Shown piece by piece: positions 51,518-57,726 of a stretch of DNA of 57,726 nucleotides. Source of the stretch: Lysobacteraceae bacterium P. GTDB lineage: Bacteria; Pseudomonadota; Gammaproteobacteria; Xanthomonadales; Xanthomonadaceae. Numbering within the stretch: position 1 is the first letter of the stretch; every line of letters starts with the position of its first letter. Below the pieces are notes generated by a model. That model did not search any database. It was not told where the DNA came from and worked only from the letters and a program-made list of their open reading frames with translations. Made by a program: the position numbers and the translations under genes. The DNA is taken from contig SCOX01000017.1 in NCBI GenBank assembly GCA_005503055.1, positions 1 to 57,726 on the forward strand, written 5' to 3'.

Positions 51518-53143
51518 TCAGGCGGAAAGCAGCGTGTGACTGCCGATCAGGCGCACGCGGAAGCAACCGCCGCCCCCGGGCATGGCGACGTAATCGAGCG
51601 TGGCCTGGTTGGCGCGGCACAGTTCGCGCGCGATATAGAGGCCAAGCCCGGTGCCGTGGCTGGACGTGGTGAAGAACGGTCGGAACAGGCGCGAGGCGAC
51701 CGATTCGGGAATGCCCGGTCCGCGGTCGAGCACGTCGATGCAGGGAAGGCCGGTGTCGTCGGGATAGACGTTCACCGTGACCCGCGCCGGTTCGCCCGGC
51801 ATGCGGCCATAGGTCAGGGCGTTGTGCACCAGCACGGTGAGCACCTGGTGCAGATGGCGCGGATCGATCAGCACCGGCAGGCGCGCCACGTGGGCGGTCG
51901 CGCGCAGCGTGTCCAGGTCGAGCGGGTGGCTTTCCAGGTACTCCTCGACGAACTGGCGACCGAAGCCGACCAGTTCCACGTGCTCGGGCTTGGCCGGCTC
52001 GCGCCGCGCCATGCCCAGCACGTTCTCGACGATGCCGTTCATGCGGATGCCCTGCTGGCGGATGATTTCCAGCAGGCGGCGTTCGGCGGTCGGGATGTCG
52101 TCGGACTCCTCCAGCAACTGCACGGCGTAGTTGATCGCCGCCAGCGGGTTGCGGATCTCGTGGGCGAGGCTGGCGGAGAAGCGGCCCAGCGTGGCCAGCG
52201 TCATCGACTCGGCGTGGCGCGACAGCAGCGAGGTGTCGTCCAGGAACACCAGCACCTGCTCGCTGCCCGCCAGGAGGCGGGTGAAGCGCGGCACCACTTC
52301 CGGGAGGTCGGGCGCCAGTTGCAGCGGGCTGTCGTCGTGTGTGCCATCGCGGCGCCAGCGTTCGAGCCGGCGCGCCAGTTCGGGCGCGGCAACGGCCAGG
52401 CTGCGATGTCCGTGCAGGTCGGTGCTTTCGCCGGCATCGCCGAGCAGCAGCATCGCGGCCTCGTTCGCCAGCCGGATGCGGTCGCCGCGGTCCACCAGCA
52501 GCACGCCGGTGCGCAGGCGGCGGATGATCAACTCGTTGATCTCGCCCAGGTGCGCGGCCTCGGCGCCGCGGCGCTCGGCCAGGTCGTAGCTCTCGCGCAT
52601 CTGCCGGCCGAGGATGCTGGTGAGCGTGGCGATGGCCATGTAGCCCACGGCGAACATCATCGGTTCGGCCAGGGTGCGCGACAGACCGTCGGACTCCAGG
52701 TGGCTCCAGACGAACTCGCCAAACAGTCCCAACACGGCCACCACCGCCGCGCCCAGACCGTACCGTGGCGGCAACAGCAAGGAGGCCGCGCCCACGTTGA
52801 ACAACAACATCAGCGCGATGCCGGTGCCGGCGGCCGGCATGGTGTGGATGGCCAGGATGCCGAAGAACAGGTCGGCCCCGATTCCGGTCAGGGTCTGGCT
52901 GCGCAGTTCGCCGCGGCGGCCAAAGGCGAACAGCAGGGCGGCGATAAAGAGATAGGACAGGGCGATCGACCGCGCCACCAACGAATGCCGCAGCGGCTCG
53001 ACCAGCGCGGTGGCCGGACCGAACAGGAAGAACACCAGCAGCGCCGCCTCGAACAGACGGTAGAGCGTGAAGAAGTAGAGCTCGCGGCGCAGCGCACTGT
53101 CGGCGTCGGCGGCCATCGGGGACTGGGAGAGGGCGAACGGCAA
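51518..53143 (-). CDS. pilS: sensor histidine kinase PilS
   Basis: A membrane kinase that controls PilR. It has 541 residues. Six hydrophobic spans occupy about 25-180, then a PAS-like domain (about 195-310). The dimerisation domain has the phosphorylated H328 in SASLAHEIRNPLAAIN. The ATPase domain ends with DRGPGIPESV and FTTSSHGTGLGLYIARELC. In P. aeruginosa the spans sense the pilin pool in the membrane, which fits this arrangement. Start choice is uncertain: the TTG at 53143 has AGGA seven bases upstream, while the ATG at 53116 has no such site. Confidence 0.95.
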   Translation of the reverse strand: MPFALSQSPMAADADSALRRELYFFTLYRLFEAALLVFFLFGPATALVEPLRHSLVARSIALSYLFIAALLFAFGRRGELRSQTLTGIGADLFFGILAIHTMPAAGTGIALMLLFNVGAASLLLPPRYGLGAAVVAVLGLFGEFVWSHLESDGLSRTLAEPMMFAVGYMAIATLTSILGRQMRESYDLAERRGAEAAHLGEINELIIRRLRTGVLLVDRGDRIRLANEAAMLLLGDAGESTDLHGHRSLAVAAPELARRLERWRRDGTHDDSPLQLAPDLPEVVPRFTRLLAGSEQVLVFLDDTSLLSRHAESMTLATLGRFSASLAHEIRNPLAAINYAVQLLEESDDIPTAERRLLEIIRQQGIRMNGIVENVLGMARREPAKPEHVELVGFGRQFVEEYLESHPLDLDTLRATAHVARLPVLIDPRHLHQVLTVLVHNALTYGRMPGEPARVTVNVYPDDTGLPCIDVLDRGPGIPESVASRLFRPFFTTSSHGTGLGLYIARELCRANQATLDYVAMPGGGGCFRVRLIGSHTLLSA

Positions 53144-53363
53144 GCGGCGGTCCTACCGTGCTGAAGCGATGTGCCGAGTATGGCCGGCGGCCGGGGCGCG
53201 CCGCCAGCGCGGGTGCCGCCCGAGGGGCGGTTTTGCCCGCGCCGCGCGGATGGGCGACAATACGGCCCCCTCGCGCTCGACCGAACGGGTGGTCCCGCTG
53301 CTTCATGGGGCTCTCCGCAGCGGCGCTGGCCGCGGGGATTCTTTTCACTCCCCTCGGTGACGC

Positions 53364-54530
<1,167 letters not shown>

Positions 54531-54545
54531 GGACCCAACGACACC

Positions 54546-55421
<876 letters not shown>

Positions 55422-55444
55422 GCGCTGCGATTGCTGGTGTTCGG

Positions 55445-55473
55445 AAAAAGGCCGCCTTCGGGCGGCCTTTTTT
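55445..55473 (+). terminator. Rho-independent terminator of sucCD
   Basis: AAAAAGGCCGCC, TTCG, GGCGGCCTTTTTT: a 12-bp stem with a TTCG loop and a T run, 24 bases after the sucD stop. Confidence 0.95.
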
Positions 55474-55560
55474 CTTGGTTCATGCGTCGGCTTCAACCCC
55501 TCTAACGGCGATAGGACGTTGGACGCCCAGGGTTGGAGTTTTGAACTGGAGGAGGACGCA

Positions 55561-55812
55561 ATGAACTTGTATTTCCGTATCGCGGGACTGACTTTGGCGG
55601 CGTGCGTCTCAGTTCCGTCCGCATTCGCGCAGACCGGCGCGAGCACCGCTTATCCCCGCGTGGCGCTCGAAGGGAAGTATGGCGACGCGCGGTTCGATGC
55701 GGAAAAGGGCCGCGTGGAATGGACGGTTCGACTCAAACCGGGCGAGCAGCGCGAGATGCCGCTGTCGTACGAGGTGGTCTATCCGCGCAATCTCGAAACC
55801 TGGGGGCTCTAG
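55561..55812 (+). CDS. small secreted protein resembling the end of a DUF4139 protein
   Basis: Encodes 83 residues, with a strong GGAGGAGGA ribosome binding site seven bases before the ATG. Residues 1-23 form a classic signal peptide ending in PSAFA before QTGAS. The remaining 60 residues contain GRVEWTVRLKPGEQREMPLS and YEVVYPRNLETWGL, which resembles the final strands of DUF4139 domains (usually within proteins of about 500 residues). It could be the remnant of such a gene after an internal deletion that kept signal and tail in frame, or a genuine mini-protein. It stands between the sucCD terminator and nadE. Confidence 0.65.
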   Translation: MNLYFRIAGLTLAACVSVPSAFAQTGASTAYPRVALEGKYGDARFDAEKGRVEWTVRLKPGEQREMPLSYEVVYPRNLETWGL

Positions 55813-55911
55813 GCACCCGGCCGGCGCCGCACCGCGCGTGATCTGCGCGTGTTCGGTGCCGGCAGGCATTTCTGCAAGAATGCGCCCAGACTCAATCGAT
55901 ACCGCCGCTCC

Positions 55912-57546
55912 ATGAGCCAGCCCCTCCGCATCGCCCTCGCCCAGTTCGACTTCCCGGTCGGCGCCGTGCAACAGAACGCGCAGCGCATCGCCCTGATGAT
56001 CGAGCAGGCCCGCGACGAGTACGGCGCCGACGTCGTGCTCTTCCCGGAACTCGCGCTCAGCGGCTATCCGCCGGAAGACCTGCTGCTGCGTCCCAGCTTC
56101 CTGGCCGACTGCCAGCAGGAGATCGAGCGCATCGCGGCCGGCGTGCGCGACATCGTCGCGGTGGTCGGCTGGCCGCAGGCGGCCGGCAGCGTGGTCTACA
56201 ACGCGGCCAGCGTCCTGCGCGACGGACACGTCTCGCACACCTACCGCAAGCGCGAACTGCCGAACTACGCGGTGTTCGACGAGCGCCGCTACTTCGACGT
56301 CGATCCGGATCGAGACGACTGCGTGTTCGATGTCGACGGCGTGCAGGTCGGGCTGGTCATCTGCGAGGACCTCTGGTTCTCGGAGCCGCTCGCCAGCACC
56401 GTCGCCAAGGGCGCCGAACTGGTGCTGATCCCCAACGCCTCGCCCTTCGAGCGCGACAAGCATGCCGAGCGCGACACGCTGATGGCGACGCGCGTGCAGG
56501 AAACCGGCGTCGGGCTGGTCTATCTCAACTTGGTCGGCGGCCAGGACGCGCTCGTGTTCGACGGCGGTTCGGTCGTGGCCGACGGCGACGGCACGGTGCA
56601 TCCGGCCGCGTCGGCGTTCGCCGAGCAATGGCTGGTGGTGGACTTCGATTCGGATTCACGCCGCTTCACACCGGTGCAGTGGATGGAGGACGGCGACGAG
56701 AGCCGCGACGCATTGGCCTGGCGTGCGGTCGTGCGCGGCACGCGCGACTACTTCGCCAAGAACGGCTTCAAGCACGCCTGGCTGGGGTTGTCGGGCGGCA
56801 TCGACTCCTCGGTCGTGCTCGCCATCGCGGTGGACGCGCTGGGCGCGCAGAACGTCACCGCCGTGCGCATGCCTTCGCGCTACACGGCCGGACTTTCCAA
56901 CGACCTCGCCGAGGAGCAGTGCCGCGTGCAGGGCGTACGGCTGCTGACGGTGCCCATCGAGAAACCGTTCCAGGGCTTCCTCGATGCCCTGTCCGAAACG
57001 TTTGCCGGCCACGACGTCGACACCACTGAGGAAAACCTGCAGTCCCGTACGCGGGGCGCAATGTTGATGGCGATGAGCAACAAGTTCGGAGGCCTGCTGC
57101 TGACCACCGGCAACAAGAGCGAATACGCCGTCGGCTACGCGACCATCTACGGCGACATGTGCGGCGGCTACGCGCCCCTGAAGGATCTCTACAAGACCGA
57201 GATCTTCCAGCTCGCGCGCTGGCGCAACACCGTCGGCGACCGCGTGATCCCGCAGGGCGTGATCGACCGTCCGCCTTCGGCCGAACTGCGCGAGAACCAG
57301 AAGGACCAGGATTCGCTGCCCCCTTACGACGTGCTCGACGCGATCCTGCTCCGCTACGTGGATCAGGAGCAGTCGCGCGAGGAGATCCTGGCGGCGGGGT
57401 TCGACGAGGCGACCGTGGACCGCGTCCTGCGCCTGGTGCGCATCAGCGAATGGAAGCGCCACCAGTCCGCGCCGGGCCCAAAGGTTTCGCATCGCGCCTT
57501 CGGACGCGAGCGGCGCTACCCCATCAGCAACGGGTACCGGCACTAG
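55912..57546 (+). CDS. nadE: glutamine-dependent NAD+ synthetase
   Basis: Makes NAD+ from nicotinic acid adenine dinucleotide with ammonia taken from glutamine. It has 544 residues. The N-terminal nitrilase-type glutaminase domain has the triad E46 (LFPELALSG), K113 (YRKRELPN) and C151 (VICEDLW). The C-terminal synthetase domain has the P-loop LSGGIDSSV (S294-S300) and TTGNKSEYAVGY. The tail AFGRERRYPISNGYRH is normal for the family. The ATG at 55912 gives the usual SQPLRIALAQFDFPVGA start; 21 further open codons upstream are not family sequence. Its last 34 codons lie inside a 141-bp tandem duplication. Confidence 0.97.
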   Translation: MSQPLRIALAQFDFPVGAVQQNAQRIALMIEQARDEYGADVVLFPELALSGYPPEDLLLRPSFLADCQQEIERIAAGVRDIVAVVGWPQAAGSVVYNAASVLRDGHVSHTYRKRELPNYAVFDERRYFDVDPDRDDCVFDVDGVQVGLVICEDLWFSEPLASTVAKGAELVLIPNASPFERDKHAERDTLMATRVQETGVGLVYLNLVGGQDALVFDGGSVVADGDGTVHPAASAFAEQWLVVDFDSDSRRFTPVQWMEDGDESRDALAWRAVVRGTRDYFAKNGFKHAWLGLSGGIDSSVVLAIAVDALGAQNVTAVRMPSRYTAGLSNDLAEEQCRVQGVRLLTVPIEKPFQGFLDALSETFAGHDVDTTEENLQSRTRGAMLMAMSNKFGGLLLTTGNKSEYAVGYATIYGDMCGGYAPLKDLYKTEIFQLARWRNTVGDRVIPQGVIDRPPSAELRENQKDQDSLPPYDVLDAILLRYVDQEQSREEILAAGFDEATVDRVLRLVRISEWKRHQSAPGPKVSHRAFGRERRYPISNGYRH

Positions 57547-57726
57547 GCGGACCGCCCTCGTCGGGCGGATGACGACCCGTTCGTAAGCGAATGGAAGCGC
57601 CACCAGTCCGCGCCGGGCCCAAAGGTTTCGCATCGCGCCTTCGGACGCGAGCGGCGCTACCCCATCAGCAACGGGTACCGGCACTAGGCGGACCGCCCTC
57701 GTCGGGCGGATGACGACCCGTTCGTA
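57445..57726. repeat. exact 141-bp tandem duplication at the 3' end of nadE
   Basis: 57445-57585 is repeated at 57586-57726 without a mismatch that I can find. The unit contains the last 34 codons and stop of nadE, then a small stem CCGCCC, TCGTC, GGGCGG. The second copy therefore carries a headless fragment of nadE (57586-57687). The window ends exactly at the end of the second copy, so further copies may follow. The unit length is 47 codons. Confidence 0.95.

Noticed and set aside
57475-57491. GGGCCCAAAGGTTTCGC in nadE resembles the GGGCCCAAAGGTTTTGC block in the repeat beside rnpB
   Set aside because: In nadE these bases encode family-typical residues (PGPKVS), so a short chance match is the simpler explanation.
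57586-57687. Second nadE fragment as a pseudogene
   Set aside because: It is simply the second unit of the 141-bp tandem duplication, with no start codon of its own, so it is described as a repeat.

Overview
The window reads as chromosomal core DNA of a high-GC gammaproteobacterium of the Xanthomonadaceae/Lysobacteraceae type, most like Lysobacter. This is inferred from composition, the gene order pilB-pilC-pilD-coaE, the order glyA-nrdR-ribD-ribE-ribB-ribH-nusB-thiL, a complete dcw division cluster beside rnpB, the meso-diaminopimelate type MurE, and the short palindromic intergenic repeats (GTCATTCC/GGAATCCA type, and CGAATCCC/GATTCG type). A species cannot be named from the sequence alone. 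No prophage, CRISPR array, transposase, defence island or tRNA gene was seen.

Layout. 1-521: a 118-bp tandem duplication and REP-like palindromes. 522-4589 (minus): pyrF, ettA, a 21-bp degenerate tandem repeat array, and an LpxO-like hydroxylase. 4759-12830 (plus): glyA, nrdR, ribD, a methyltransferase, an FMN riboswitch, ribE, ribB (RibBX type), ribH, nusB, thiL; then a 61-residue membrane peptide. 13195-16337 (minus): lpoA, yraN and an FAD-linked oxidase, divergent from rsmI. 17421-18022: rnpB between two arms of a dispersed repeat in inverted orientation.

18285-34338: the dcw cluster mraZ-rsmH-ftsL-ftsI-murE-murF-mraY-ftsW-murG-murC-ddlB-ftsQ-ftsA-ftsZ. Almost every junction is an ATGA/GTGA/TGATG overlap, so it is probably one translationally coupled transcript. 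A consensus promoter with MraZ-type TGGG boxes lies in front, and the only real gap is a repeat between ftsA and ftsZ. lpxC follows ftsZ; then come dciA (minus), a LytM/M23 envelope peptidase, secA, and a Nudix/ThiE-like fusion. These genes build peptidoglycan precursors, assemble the divisome, make lipid A and export proteins.

41321-53143 (minus): coaE and the type IV pilus locus pilD-pilC-pilB, a 1014-residue membrane protein with a spermidine-synthase-like domain, the major pilin pilA with a near-consensus sigma-54 promoter, and the PilR/PilS two-component pair that would drive it. 53364-57546 (plus): sucC-sucD with a strong terminator, an 83-residue secreted peptide resembling the tail of a DUF4139 protein, and glutamine-dependent nadE. 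The window ends in an exact 141-bp tandem duplication that includes the 3' end of nadE.

Most genes are ordinary housekeeping genes. The less ordinary signals are the repeat structures (118 bp, 21 bp, 141 bp, the rnpB-flanking arms, the secA leader duplication), the FMN riboswitch with an inserted GNRA-capped hairpin, the polyamine-synthase-like membrane protein inside the pilus locus, and the small DUF4139-like remnant. I found no clearly new multi-gene system.
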